The notes below the pieces were generated by a model. The model saw nothing but the letters and a program-made list of their open reading frames with translations, was not told the origin of the DNA and did no database searches. Source: Hydrogenophaga crassostreae (GTDB lineage: Bacteria; Pseudomonadota; Gammaproteobacteria; Burkholderiales; Burkholderiaceae_C). From it: DNA of 64,000 nt. Positions 18,695 to 27,750 of the stretch are shown here, piece by piece. Numbering within the stretch: the stretch's first letter is position 1; each line of letters starts with the position of its first letter. Both the position numbers and the translations under genes were made by a program. The stretch covers positions 795,501 through 859,500 of the forward strand of contig NZ_CP017476.1 of assembly GCF_001761385.1 (NCBI RefSeq), given 5' to 3'.

Positions 18695-19381
18695 TCAAGG
18701 GCGGCCAAGCGCTGCAGCGCGGCGCCGCTTCAGGCTTCGAATCGCTCTCCAGCCCAGGAGGGCTGAAAATATGGCGGCATAAATCGCGACTTCTGCGAAA
18801 TCGTTTTTGCCGCTGCGCATCCAGAAAAAGTGCAATACCGCCAATCCTGCCACGGCGTAGACCAGGCGGTGCAGCCATTGCCAGCGACGTGCACCAAACC
18901 ATCGGATGGCCTTGTTGAAAGACGTCAGGGACAGCAGCAACAGCATGCTCCATGCCAACATGCCCACCAGAATAAAAGGCCGTTTGGCAATGTCGGCAAC
19001 CACTTCGTTCCAATTGAACCCTTGGTCAAACCATGCGTAGGCCAACAAATGCATGGTTGCGTAGAAGAACACAAAAAGTCCGAGCATGCGTCGCAAACGC
19101 GCCATGGCAGGCCAGCCGGCGATGGTCCTCAGTGGGGTGACCAGCAACACCAGAACCAGAAACCGGATATTCCAGTCGCCCAGTGATCGGATCAAGGCCT
19201 CCGCCGGGTTCGCTCCCAGCCGGTCGGTAAATGCCGCCCAGATGAGCCATGCAAACGGCAGGGTGGCGGTCAAAAAAACCGCTGGCTTGGTCGCTGGATG
19301 CAACAACCAGCGGTTGACGGGTGACAGCATGGTTCGGCCCGCAACGCCGCTGCTTGACGAAGGGGATATTGAGGATGGCAT
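18695..19381 (-). CDS. msrQ: heme-binding membrane subunit of methionine sulfoxide reductase MsrPQ
   Basis: A 228-residue ferric-reductase-like membrane protein with about six helices. It passes electrons from the quinone/flavin pool to periplasmic MsrP. Conserved His candidates lie in FYATMHLLAYAWF, WQWLHRLVY and LAVLHFFW. The start is ATG 19381, overlapping the msrP stop as TGATG. It is the second gene of the msrPQ pair, which repairs oxidised methionine in envelope proteins. Confidence 0.94.
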   Translation of the reverse strand: MPSSISPSSSSGVAGRTMLSPVNRWLLHPATKPAVFLTATLPFAWLIWAAFTDRLGANPAEALIRSLGDWNIRFLVLVLLVTPLRTIAGWPAMARLRRMLGLFVFFYATMHLLAYAWFDQGFNWNEVVADIAKRPFILVGMLAWSMLLLLSLTSFNKAIRWFGARRWQWLHRLVYAVAGLAVLHFFWMRSGKNDFAEVAIYAAIFSALLGWRAIRSLKRRRAAALGRP

Positions 19382-20379
19382 CAAAAATTCTTTCGCAGGT
19401 CCATGCCTGCGTAAAGCTGACCCACCTGGGCTTCGTAGCCATTGAAGATGAGGGTTTTTCGGCGCTTGGCGAACAAGCCCCCTTCTTCGCCAATGCGTCG
19501 CTCAGTTGATTGGCTCCACCGGGGATGTGGCACATCCGGATTCACATTGGAGTAAAAGCCATATTCTTGTGCCGCAGCCTTGTTCCATGCGGTGTTTGGC
19601 TGGCGATCGGTGAAGCGTATTTTCACCAGCGACTTGGCTGATTTGAATCCGTATTTCCAGGGCACGATCAGGCGCACGGGGGCACCATTCTGGTTGGGCA
19701 GCACCTCGCCATACATGCCGAAGCCCAGCATGGTCAGGGGGTGCAGGGCCTCGTCCAGCCTCAGCGCCTCTGTGTATGGCCAGTCAAGCACGCCGGAGCT
19801 CAGACCTGGCATCATTTTGGGATCGGCCAAGGTGACAAATTCCACATATCTGGCACTGCCTTGCGGTTGCACTTCTTTGATCAGAGCGGCCAGGGAATAG
19901 CCTAACCATGGAATCACCATGGACCAGCCTTCGACGCAGCGCAGGCGGTAGATGCGTTCTTCCATGGCACTGAGCTTGAGCAAAGCGTCGAGATCAAAGA
20001 CCTTGGGCTTGTTGACCATTCCTTCAACAGCCACCGTCCAGGGTTGCGTTTGGAGTGTGGTTGCCAAAGCGGCCGGTTCGGCCTTGTCGGTGCTGAACTC
20101 GTAGTAATTGTTGTACGAGGATGCGTCTTTGTAGCCGGTGAGCTTTTCTATCGTTTGAGCACCAGCCACGTTAGAGGCGCTGGCATTCAGCGCAGCGAGC
20201 CGCCCGGGCCGGGATGCCAATGCCCAAGCCTCGCGAGTTGCCCAGCTTGACAAGGCTGCCCCACCGGCCCCCAGCGCCAGCGTTTGCAACCAGGTGCGGC
20301 GATTCAGGTATTGGGATGGCGAGGTGATTTCGCTCGAAAGGGGATGGTCAAATCCTTCGGCGGGGTTTCGGATGATCAT
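19381..20379 (-). CDS. msrP: molybdopterin catalytic subunit of methionine sulfoxide reductase MsrPQ
   Basis: A 332-residue periplasmic molybdoenzyme of the sulfite-oxidase fold. The Tat signal is visible near residues 26-50 (LNRRTWLQTLALGAGGAAL). The molybdenum-ligating Cys is in YRLRCVEGWSMVIPW, and the cofactor-binding GAPVRLIVPWKYGFKSAKS follows. YNNYYEFSTDK is typical of MsrP/YedY. It reduces methionine sulfoxide with electrons from MsrQ. Confidence 0.96.
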   Translation of the reverse strand: MIIRNPAEGFDHPLSSEITSPSQYLNRRTWLQTLALGAGGAALSSWATREAWALASRPGRLAALNASASNVAGAQTIEKLTGYKDASSYNNYYEFSTDKAEPAALATTLQTQPWTVAVEGMVNKPKVFDLDALLKLSAMEERIYRLRCVEGWSMVIPWLGYSLAALIKEVQPQGSARYVEFVTLADPKMMPGLSSGVLDWPYTEALRLDEALHPLTMLGFGMYGEVLPNQNGAPVRLIVPWKYGFKSAKSLVKIRFTDRQPNTAWNKAAAQEYGFYSNVNPDVPHPRWSQSTERRIGEEGGLFAKRRKTLIFNGYEAQVGQLYAGMDLRKNF

Positions 20380-20500
20380 TGAATGCTCCAGTGCTCTCTT
20401 TGGGTCGTGAGACCGGATGCATTCTTACAAGTTTCCTTCGCAATGCGGTGGCGGTCGGGCTATCCGCCCCGCGGCATGCCTGCGCGCCGGCCCATCAATA

Positions 20501-21865
20501 TCAGAGTTCGCCGTAACTGTGCAGGCCCGACAGGAACATGTTCACGCCCAGAAAGGCGAATGTGGTGATCGCCAGGCCCGTCAGAGCCCACCAAGCTGCC
20601 ACAGTGCCGCGCAGGCCTTTCATGAGACGCATATGCAGCCAGGCTGCATAGTTCAGCCAGACGATCAAAGCCCAAGTCTCTTTCGGGTCCCAGCTCCAGT
20701 AGCCACCCCACGCTTCGGCAGCCCAGAAGGCCCCCAGCACAGTGGCTATCGTGAAGAAGGCAAAACCGACGGCGATGGCCTTGTACATCACATCGTCCAG
20801 CACTTCAAATGAAGGCAGGCGCTCGGCAATGCGGTGGCGACCAAACATGATGCCGCCCACGATCAGCAGCGAAATGCCAAAGTAGACGAACCAGTAGCTG
20901 CCGCCTTTTTCTGCGGCAGATGTGCGGAAAACGATGGGCTCGAAGCACAGCACCAATCCCAGGATCCACAGTGGAGCCAGCTTGTACCAGCGGCTTTCCG
21001 TCGCGCTTTGTTTGATCAGGTAGGCAAAGGCCAGCATGGCGGCAATGGCAAAAGTGCCGTAGCCAATGAAGTTGGCTGGAACGTGCAGCTTCATCCACCA
21101 GCTTTGCAGCGCAGGAACCAGGGGCTGGATCTGATGGGCCTCGCGAACCACTGTGTACCAGAGCAGGAATCCGACCGCAGCACTGACTACCAGCATCACG
21201 AAAGCCCCCATTGAACGGGTCTCGTACTGGTCTTCGTAGTAAAGGTAAAACGTGGCAGTTAACCAGCAAAACAGCACAAAAACCTCATAGAGGTTGCTCA
21301 CCGGGATGTGGCCGATGCCCACGCCTATCTGGTGGCTTTCATACCAGCGCACCATGGTGCCGACCAGGGCCAGCGTGATGGCGGCCCATGCCAGGCGCGA
21401 GCCAATGCCTTCAAAGCCGCCCCCGGCACGCGTGACCATGCCGATCCAGTAAAAAATCGTGCTCATGAAAAACAGCATGCTCATCCAAAGAATGGCGGAC
21501 TGGCTGGAGATGAAGTACTTCAGCATGAACACATGGTCGGCGCGGGTCAGGTCGGCCGTGCCTTCAGGGGTTTGGTACAGCGATATGGCCAGCAAGGACA
21601 AAACTGCGACGCCCACCATCAGCGCGCGCAAAGGACGCCAGAACCAGCCCAGCCAGATCACCGCAGGCACCGCGCCCAGCAAGATGCCTTTTTCGTAGCC
21701 ATCCATGGAAGCACCGTAGAGGCTGAAGGCTGTGCCGGCACCGGCAATAACCAATGCGGCAAACAGCCAGTCCCACACGTTGCGGCTGGCGAAGTAACTG
21801 GGCGACAGGCGCTGACCTGAGTTGCCCCGCTTGAGCTCGATGGTCTGGGTGGCAGCGGTATTCAT
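20501..21865 (-). CDS. ccsB: cytochrome c biogenesis protein CcsA (CcsB in some schemes), heme handling
   Basis: A 454-residue polytopic membrane protein of system II cytochrome c maturation. The heme-binding WWD signature GGYWSWDPKETWALIVWLNYAAWLHMRL lies near the C-terminus, with external His residues in flanking segments. It forms the heme export and ligation complex with ResB, encoded just upstream with a 4-base overlap. About eight or more helices are apparent. Cytochrome c4 upstream is a natural substrate. Confidence 0.94.
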   Translation of the reverse strand: MNTAATQTIELKRGNSGQRLSPSYFASRNVWDWLFAALVIAGAGTAFSLYGASMDGYEKGILLGAVPAVIWLGWFWRPLRALMVGVAVLSLLAISLYQTPEGTADLTRADHVFMLKYFISSQSAILWMSMLFFMSTIFYWIGMVTRAGGGFEGIGSRLAWAAITLALVGTMVRWYESHQIGVGIGHIPVSNLYEVFVLFCWLTATFYLYYEDQYETRSMGAFVMLVVSAAVGFLLWYTVVREAHQIQPLVPALQSWWMKLHVPANFIGYGTFAIAAMLAFAYLIKQSATESRWYKLAPLWILGLVLCFEPIVFRTSAAEKGGSYWFVYFGISLLIVGGIMFGRHRIAERLPSFEVLDDVMYKAIAVGFAFFTIATVLGAFWAAEAWGGYWSWDPKETWALIVWLNYAAWLHMRLMKGLRGTVAAWWALTGLAITTFAFLGVNMFLSGLHSYGEL

Positions 21866-24000
21866 GGGGAGGCCTTCAACAACTGGGTTTTCAACACGTC
21901 AAACTCCTGATCCGATTCCATGGTCTTGCGGTTGGACGACAAAGCCATGGTGGCTTGCGCCGTAGAGGCGTCTTTTGGGTCCGGCGCCAGCCATATCCAT
22001 AAACGGCGCTCACGCACGTAGAGCATCGCAAAGACGCCCAGAATCAGGAAACCGCAACCCAGGTAAACGATGGTCTGCCCCGGCGCACGTGCCACCTGGA
22101 ACACACTGGCTTGAATATGGGTGAAGTCTTTCAGTTCAAACGCCATGGGGGCAGGATACAAAAAAGCGTCGCTCAGCGCGATCACGGCCAGCGTCATGAA
22201 ACGCTGAGTTTCTTCGTTGCGTTCGAGCGGGGCCAGCCCGGCTTGTTCCCGGCTGAGTTGCAGCAGGTCAAATAAAGTGCCGTTCAGAATACGCACCAGC
22301 ACGTCGCCCGCACGTTCCCGTTCTGCCTCGGGCACATTGGCCTCCAGAAAAGCTGAGACCGCTTGCAGGCCACCTTTGATTGCCGGTTCGCCCGGCAGTG
22401 GCTTGGGCAATACGCCGGACTCGGCGCCCGCGAACAAGCCGAGCGCCCGTCCTGCCGAGGCCGTCAATGCTTCGGCCAGGTCGGGGCGGTTGCTTTCTAC
22501 AGCCTCAGCGGCATACCGCTTGATGGCCGCTTCTCGCATGCCCGGATTGGCCAAGGCGGTTTGAAGGCGCGTGAAGCCCTCCATGCTGTCTTGATCGTCG
22601 GCGGGAATGCGCAGGTAGCGGTACGGTTCAGAAGGTGTCTCGCGCATGCCGAGAAGGTACATGCGCGCACCATCCAGCTCCATGGGCAGCATGTAGTTGT
22701 TGTACTCAACTGCCTGGCCCGCAGCATCGCGCAACTTGTAAGAGATGCTGGGCCCAACATTTCGCAGCGCCTTCTCTGTGACCGTTTTGTGGCCCGATCC
22801 CAGGCGGCTTTCGATGGAGGTGCGCAGATCCACACTGCGCACGTCGGTGGCCGATCCTTGACCGGCGAAGTTTTCCACGTTGATGACGCGCAAGCCGGTG
22901 TACTCCAGCGTGAGCTTGTCGTCGCCATTGGACAGCGGCGTGCTGGTACCGATCACCCCCGAGACCTCAAAAGGTTTGATCACGCCATTGATGGGCACCG
23001 CATTGAGCGTGACCTTGGAGCCACCGTCGTCAAAGCTCGACTGGTAGATATTGATGCCTTTGTAGCTCGCCGGGTGGTTCACCTCGACGCGTGTCGGTCG
23101 CTCTTCCCCTGTTTCGTTGTCGCGAATGACGATATCGCTGGCAAACAGGCGCGGCATGCCCGTGTCGTAGTACTCGACGATGAACTTCTTCAGTTCCACC
23201 GAAAACGGCAGATCTTGCAGCATGACCCCGGTGGGCTGGGTCAGGATAGCGGTGCTGGCGGTGGTGCCTTCGGTCACCAGCAGATTGCCGCGGAAGGTGG
23301 GGTTGTTGGGGGACAGGCGGTGTTGCGCAGGAACATCGGCAATCATGCCGCCGCCAGTGAACGGTGTCTTCCCGTTGAACCACATCTGTGCCTGGACGAT
23401 CAGATCACCGTCCAGCAAGCCGCCAATACACACCAGCACGATGGCGCTGTGTGCCGCCAGGTAGCCGATTTTGTTGGCCACACCCTTTTTTGCCGCCACC
23501 ATCCATCCCAAGCCAGTAGGGGTTTCGCGCGACTGAAGCTTGACCTTCCAGCCAGACCCCAGCAGCTGTTGCCCCATGCGGTTGGCGGCCATTTCGGGCG
23601 ATTCGCCTACCCGACCCTCGGCCCGGTTGGGAAACGACTTCAGACTTTGCTCACGGATGTTTTCCTTGAAGGTCTTGAAATCACTGAAAATCTTTGGCGT
23701 GTTGCGGATGATGCACAGACTGGTGCTGACCACCAGAAACGCCAAAATAAGCAAGAACCACCAAGCGCTGTAAACGGTAAACAGCTTGGCACTGGAGAAC
23801 ACATCGGCCCAAAAGGGACCAAACTGGTTCACATAGTTGTTGGCTGGCTCATGTTGCTTGACCACGGTTCCAATGACCGAGGCGATGCAAATCACGGTCA
23901 GCAAGGAGATGGCAAAACGCATGGACGACAGCAACTCAACAAGTTGGCTGGCCCAGCGGGAGCCGGTTCGGATCTGCAAGCCTTCGGTGGAAACGGTCAT
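21862..24000 (-). CDS. resB: cytochrome c biogenesis protein ResB/Ccs1
   Basis: A 712-residue ResB-family protein. Three N-terminal helices (near LSSMRFAISLLTVICIASVIGTV, AWWFLLILAFLVVSTSLCIIR and GYLAAHSAIVLVCIGGLL) are followed by a large periplasmic domain containing NHPASYKGINIYQSSFDDGG, and a last helix near residue 645 (TIVYLGCGFLILGVFAMLYV). It holds apocytochrome for heme attachment by CcsA. It is the first gene of the ccs pair, with cytochrome c4 about 170 bases upstream on the same strand. Confidence 0.94.
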   Translation of the reverse strand: MTVSTEGLQIRTGSRWASQLVELLSSMRFAISLLTVICIASVIGTVVKQHEPANNYVNQFGPFWADVFSSAKLFTVYSAWWFLLILAFLVVSTSLCIIRNTPKIFSDFKTFKENIREQSLKSFPNRAEGRVGESPEMAANRMGQQLLGSGWKVKLQSRETPTGLGWMVAAKKGVANKIGYLAAHSAIVLVCIGGLLDGDLIVQAQMWFNGKTPFTGGGMIADVPAQHRLSPNNPTFRGNLLVTEGTTASTAILTQPTGVMLQDLPFSVELKKFIVEYYDTGMPRLFASDIVIRDNETGEERPTRVEVNHPASYKGINIYQSSFDDGGSKVTLNAVPINGVIKPFEVSGVIGTSTPLSNGDDKLTLEYTGLRVINVENFAGQGSATDVRSVDLRTSIESRLGSGHKTVTEKALRNVGPSISYKLRDAAGQAVEYNNYMLPMELDGARMYLLGMRETPSEPYRYLRIPADDQDSMEGFTRLQTALANPGMREAAIKRYAAEAVESNRPDLAEALTASAGRALGLFAGAESGVLPKPLPGEPAIKGGLQAVSAFLEANVPEAERERAGDVLVRILNGTLFDLLQLSREQAGLAPLERNEETQRFMTLAVIALSDAFLYPAPMAFELKDFTHIQASVFQVARAPGQTIVYLGCGFLILGVFAMLYVRERRLWIWLAPDPKDASTAQATMALSSNRKTMESDQEFDVLKTQLLKASP

Positions 24001-24168
24001 GAGGGCGTCTAAAAAACAAACAGGGCGGGTCTGGAGAAACCCAGAACACGCCCTGATGTGATGCTCAGTCGGCTTGGCGGTTCAATGAATATCGTTGTTC
24101 CGCATTGTGCCGACAAATATTAACGATGGCTTATATCCCCAAACTTGCCGGGGAGAAGTTCGGTTGAA

Positions 24169-24801
24169 TCAGCGAAGGCCTGCGATGTAGTCTGACACGG
24201 CTTTGATTTCCACGTCATTCATCTTGGCCGCAACGCCGGTCATCTCCACGCTGTTCTTGCGGGCGCCCGAACGGAATGCGTTCAACTGGTTCACCGTATA
24301 AGTGGCATGCTGACCTGCCAGGCGAGGGTACTGGGCGGGAATGCCCGCGCCGTTGGGGCTGTGGCAACCGGCGCAAGCAGCGATCTGGCGGTCGGCGATT
24401 CCACCGCGGTAGATGCGTTCGCCCATGCGAACCAGGTCTTTTTCAGAGGCAAAGCCGTCTTTGGCTTTTTGATCGGCCAGCCAATGGGAGATGTTGGTCA
24501 TGTCTTCGTCAGACAAGCCCGCAGCAAATCCTTTCATGATGGCATTGTCGCGTTTGCCCGATTTGAACTCCTTCAGCTGCTTGGCCAGGTACTCAGGGTG
24601 CTGAGCGGCCAGCTTGGGGTTTTCAGGCGTGGTCGAATTGCCATCTGCGGCATGGCAGGCAACGCAAACTTGGCCATAGGCGGCTGAGCCTTTGGCCAGG
24701 TCGGGCTTGACAAGTTCGGTTTTCGCCGTTTCTGCATGGGCAGCGACGGAGAAGGTGGCCGCAGCGGCGAAGGCGCAGAGGATAGAGACTGGCAATTTCA
24801 T
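24169..24801 (-). CDS. diheme cytochrome c4
   Basis: A 210-residue periplasmic cytochrome with a Sec signal (MKLPVSILCAFAAAATFSVAAHA) and two CxxCH heme sites, CVACH and CAGCH, each followed by a domain with a distal Met candidate (IMKGFAAGLSDEDM and SVEMTGVAAKM). This two-domain layout is cytochrome c4, an electron donor to terminal oxidases. ATG 24801 gives the signal peptide. Confidence 0.92.
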   Translation of the reverse strand: MKLPVSILCAFAAAATFSVAAHAETAKTELVKPDLAKGSAAYGQVCVACHAADGNSTTPENPKLAAQHPEYLAKQLKEFKSGKRDNAIMKGFAAGLSDEDMTNISHWLADQKAKDGFASEKDLVRMGERIYRGGIADRQIAACAGCHSPNGAGIPAQYPRLAGQHATYTVNQLNAFRSGARKNSVEMTGVAAKMNDVEIKAVSDYIAGLR

Positions 24802-24913
24802 GTCGGGGTTGCGCCAGTGACGACGCATCGGTTTTTGAAAAACACGCGGTCTGCGGAAGACTCTTTCAGACCATTAACCAAACGATTTTACAATGGCCCA
24901 CAGGAACCCCCCA

Positions 24914-25699
24914 ATGCCCGCCGCCAAAAAACACGCTCCCACCGCTTCCGCCGCCTCGCTCAAGACCACTCAGGCCCCTTTGTTGACCGGAGGGAACGAG
25001 CTTCCTTCATCTGCTCCGCCGGACGTTAAAACCATGCACGGGTGGCTGCACACCGCGCGCTTTCTCACCACCGCACCTCAGCTCGAATTTCTCCCGGATC
25101 TTGATGTGCCCGAGGTGGCTTTCGTTGGCCGATCAAACGCTGGCAAGTCAACCTGCATCAACACAATGACGCAACAAAAGCGTCTGGCGTTTGCTTCCAA
25201 AACGCCAGGACGCACGCAGAGCATCAACCTCTTTTCGCTTGGTAAACAGGGCATCACCGACGCCGTGTTGGCCGATTTGCCGGGATATGGCTATGCCGCT
25301 GTGCCGCGCGAAGCCAAGTTGCGCTGGCAGCGGGTCATGGGCAACTATTTGTTGACCCGAAAAAACCTCAAGGCGGTGGTGTTGCTCTGCGACCCTCGCC
25401 TGGGGCTGACCGAACTCGATGAAATCCTGCTTGACGTGATCCGTCCGCGGGTGGCCGACGGGTTGAATTTCCTGATTCTCCTCACCAAGTCTGACAAGCT
25501 GACCAGAGCCGAAGCCAACAAGGCCTTGTCAATTGCCCAGTTGCAAAGCGGCGGCGGGCAGGCCCGCCTCTTCTCTGCCTTGAAAAAGCAAGGGCTGGAC
25601 GAAGTAGCGCGTTTGCTGTGGGACTGGACGCACGGCGTGCATGCGGCGCCAGAACCATCGGTGGTCTACGACGAAGAAGAGCCGCCAGCACTCGACTGA
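24914..25699 (+). CDS. engB: ribosome biogenesis GTPase EngB (YsxC/YihA)
   Basis: A ~261-residue GTPase needed for large-subunit assembly. Motifs: G1 GRSNAGKS, G2 region KTPGRTQ, G3 DLPGYG, G4 TKSD, G5 SALKK. The N-terminal ~45 residues are a low-complexity extension beyond the usual ~200-residue core. I chose ATG 24914 because AGGA lies about 9 bases upstream; ATG 24893 is possible but has no binding site. The gene is divergent from cytochrome c4, its usual neighbour in Burkholderiales. Confidence 0.94.
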   Translation: MPAAKKHAPTASAASLKTTQAPLLTGGNELPSSAPPDVKTMHGWLHTARFLTTAPQLEFLPDLDVPEVAFVGRSNAGKSTCINTMTQQKRLAFASKTPGRTQSINLFSLGKQGITDAVLADLPGYGYAAVPREAKLRWQRVMGNYLLTRKNLKAVVLLCDPRLGLTELDEILLDVIRPRVADGLNFLILLTKSDKLTRAEANKALSIAQLQSGGGQARLFSALKKQGLDEVARLLWDWTHGVHAAPEPSVVYDEEEPPALD

Positions 25700-25725
25700 G
25701 TTTCGTCGGCTGCTTGTCTCCCGAC

Positions 25726-26673
25726 TCAGCGGGCGTAGAGCGGCTTTTCGCCCGGCGGCCTGGTTTTGAAACGCTTGTGTACCCAGTAATACTGCTCGGG
25801 CATGGTGGCGATCATTTCTTCCAGTCGCTGGTTCATGGTCGCTGTATCGGCCTGGGCATCGCCTGTAGGGTAATCGCGCCATGCGGGCAAGACAGTGACT
25901 TCGTAGCCTTCTGGTGTGAGTCGGCTGATGACCGAGACCACGCGGGCCCGTCCCAGCTGGGCCAGGCGCGGCAATGTCGGCACGGTGGCGGCTGGCACCC
26001 CGAAGAACGGGACAAACACGGAGTCGGTCGGTCCCAGGTCCATGTCGGGCAGCAGGTAGAGCGCCTCGCCTGAGCGCAATGCCTGAATCAAGGTGCGCAG
26101 GCTTTCGTGTTTTTCAACCAGGCGTACCGAGCCGAATTTCAACCTCCCGGCACGCACCCATTGGTCAATGGCGACATTGCGCTGACGCGCATAAAGGCTG
26201 ATGAAATTGCGGGAAAAAGCCAGAGAGAGCGCTGCTCCGCCGGCATCCAAACCCACAAAGTGCGGGGCGAAAATCGCCACTGCGCCGTCGTCAGAAAGGG
26301 CGTCAAGGTCGCCGACCAGTTTGATGCGCGAACGCACCGTGGCTTCGCTGGCGCCCCAGATCCAGCCACGGTCCAGCCATGACTGGGTGAACACCACGAA
26401 ATGCTGGCGCACGGCACGGTTGCGCTCGGCCTCAGACTGCGCGGGAAAACACAGAGCCCAGTTCGTTCGAGCGATGTGACGGCGCTTGCCCGCCAGGGTG
26501 TGTAGCAGGTGCCCGACCGCCCATCCAAGCCCTCTCACCCAAGACAGGGGCAGCCAGGCCAAAGCGTTCATGAACCGCACAGCCGTTCGCCCGCTCCAGT
26601 TGGTGTGGAGGCGCGGGTTGGGCTGCGTGCTTTGCTGGGGAGTCGACATGGGCGGTGGGTGACCGGGCGGCAT
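25726..26673 (-). CDS. LpxL/HtrB-family lysophospholipid acyltransferase (second of pair)
   Basis: A 315-residue acyltransferase of the lipid A late-acylation family. The catalytic HX4D-type motif appears as HFVGLD within IFAPHFVGLDAGG. LYLLPDMDLG and VFVPFFGVPA are the downstream conserved blocks, and QYYWVHKRFKTRP is the C-terminal signature. It acts at the inner membrane, adding a secondary acyl chain to lipid A or a related lipid. ATG 26673 overlaps the stop of the upstream paralogue as TGATG. Confidence 0.92.
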   Translation of the reverse strand: MPPGHPPPMSTPQQSTQPNPRLHTNWSGRTAVRFMNALAWLPLSWVRGLGWAVGHLLHTLAGKRRHIARTNWALCFPAQSEAERNRAVRQHFVVFTQSWLDRGWIWGASEATVRSRIKLVGDLDALSDDGAVAIFAPHFVGLDAGGAALSLAFSRNFISLYARQRNVAIDQWVRAGRLKFGSVRLVEKHESLRTLIQALRSGEALYLLPDMDLGPTDSVFVPFFGVPAATVPTLPRLAQLGRARVVSVISRLTPEGYEVTVLPAWRDYPTGDAQADTATMNQRLEEMIATMPEQYYWVHKRFKTRPPGEKPLYAR

Positions 26674-27548
26674 CAATCGGGCGGCGTGGGTGCCGCTGGG
26701 GGTGGTGCCGAGCCGTGGGGCTGTTTGTAGCGGTCATATGACCAGATGTATTGGGCAGGGCATTCTCGCACCAGGGTTTCCATGGCCTGGTTGATCTGGG
26801 TCGCTGCAACCACCGGGTCTTTGCTCAAACCGCCCGCGACGGGGCAAGGTCGCACGTGAACCCGGTAGCCACGCCCCCAGGAAAGGCGTTCGCCCCAGAT
26901 CAAGACGAGTTGTACTCCAGGCGTCAGGGCGAGCCGCGCTGACAGGGTCATGGTGTACGCCTCGCGGCCGAAGAAAGGCGCCCACACGCCCTGGCCATGG
27001 GGCGGAACCTGGTCGGGCAGCAGCCCCACAGCCTGTCGGGTCTTCAGTGCCTTGATGAGTTGCTTGACACCAGCCAGGGTGGTGGGCGCCGTGTGCAGAT
27101 TGGGGCGCTCTCGGGCGGTCGCCACAAGATCACGCAACCAGGGTTGTCGCGAAGGCCGAAACAACACGGTGATGGGCATGCGATCACCAAATCGCTGTGC
27201 CAGCGCTTGCGCCGTGATCTCGAAACAGCCCAGGTGGGGTGTCAAAAAAAGCACGCCTGAGCCATGGGTCAGCGCCTCTTCGACCGCGGTTTCGCCTTCC
27301 CAGTGCAGCTTGGTCGGCCGTCCGAGCCACATGCGGGGCGTCTCTGCCAACATTTTGCCCGACTCGGCCACCGAGGCCAGCGCGGTACTCAGGGGCAGCC
27401 CTGCTTGCTTTGCGTTGGCAAGCAGGCGGCGCCGGTAGCGGGGTGAGAAAAGGAATGTCGTCCAGCCAGCGAGCCAGCCGAGTGCATGAAGCAGTGGCAA
27501 GGGCAAGGCAGACAGGGCGCGAAAAAGGCTTTGAATGAAGACGGTCAC
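26673..27548 (-). CDS. LpxL/HtrB-family lysophospholipid acyltransferase (first of pair)
   Basis: A 291-residue paralogue of the next gene. An N-terminal membrane helix is followed by the catalytic motif HLGCFE in LTPHLGCFEITAQAL, GLLPDQVPPHGQGVWAPFFG, and the C-terminal QYIWSYDRYKQP. The two genes probably add different secondary acyl chains, but sequence alone does not tell which is LpxL and which LpxM. The start is GTG at 27548. The pair is divergent from metK, the usual arrangement in Burkholderiales. Confidence 0.92.
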   Translation of the reverse strand: MTVFIQSLFRALSALPLPLLHALGWLAGWTTFLFSPRYRRRLLANAKQAGLPLSTALASVAESGKMLAETPRMWLGRPTKLHWEGETAVEEALTHGSGVLFLTPHLGCFEITAQALAQRFGDRMPITVLFRPSRQPWLRDLVATARERPNLHTAPTTLAGVKQLIKALKTRQAVGLLPDQVPPHGQGVWAPFFGREAYTMTLSARLALTPGVQLVLIWGERLSWGRGYRVHVRPCPVAGGLSKDPVVAATQINQAMETLVRECPAQYIWSYDRYKQPHGSAPPPAAPTPPD

Positions 27549-27750
27549 GGCAAATACGGCAAGGGCTCAAGTGGACAGCCGAAGGGCTGACATGCTCAGG
27601 GTTCAAACGGTCTCTTGTTGGGCTTGCATTAAAATCGGTTGATCGCTGAGTTACTGAACTAATTGCGGGGCGATTCAAAAATTCCGCTAAAGCGTTCGCC
27701 GAACTTCGAAAGGCCGGCAACGCCGATCAACTTTCCTGGAGTTTATCTAT

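Noticed and set aside
22363..24012. 549-codon plus-strand frame
   Set aside because: Entirely antisense to resB, with His- and Gln-rich composition caused by GC codon bias; resB itself is complete and conserved.
27600..27750. Known SAM or SAH riboswitch upstream of metK
   Set aside because: None of the conserved cores I know (SAM-I kink-turn, SAM-II or SAH motifs) could be aligned; only a generic hairpin is visible.
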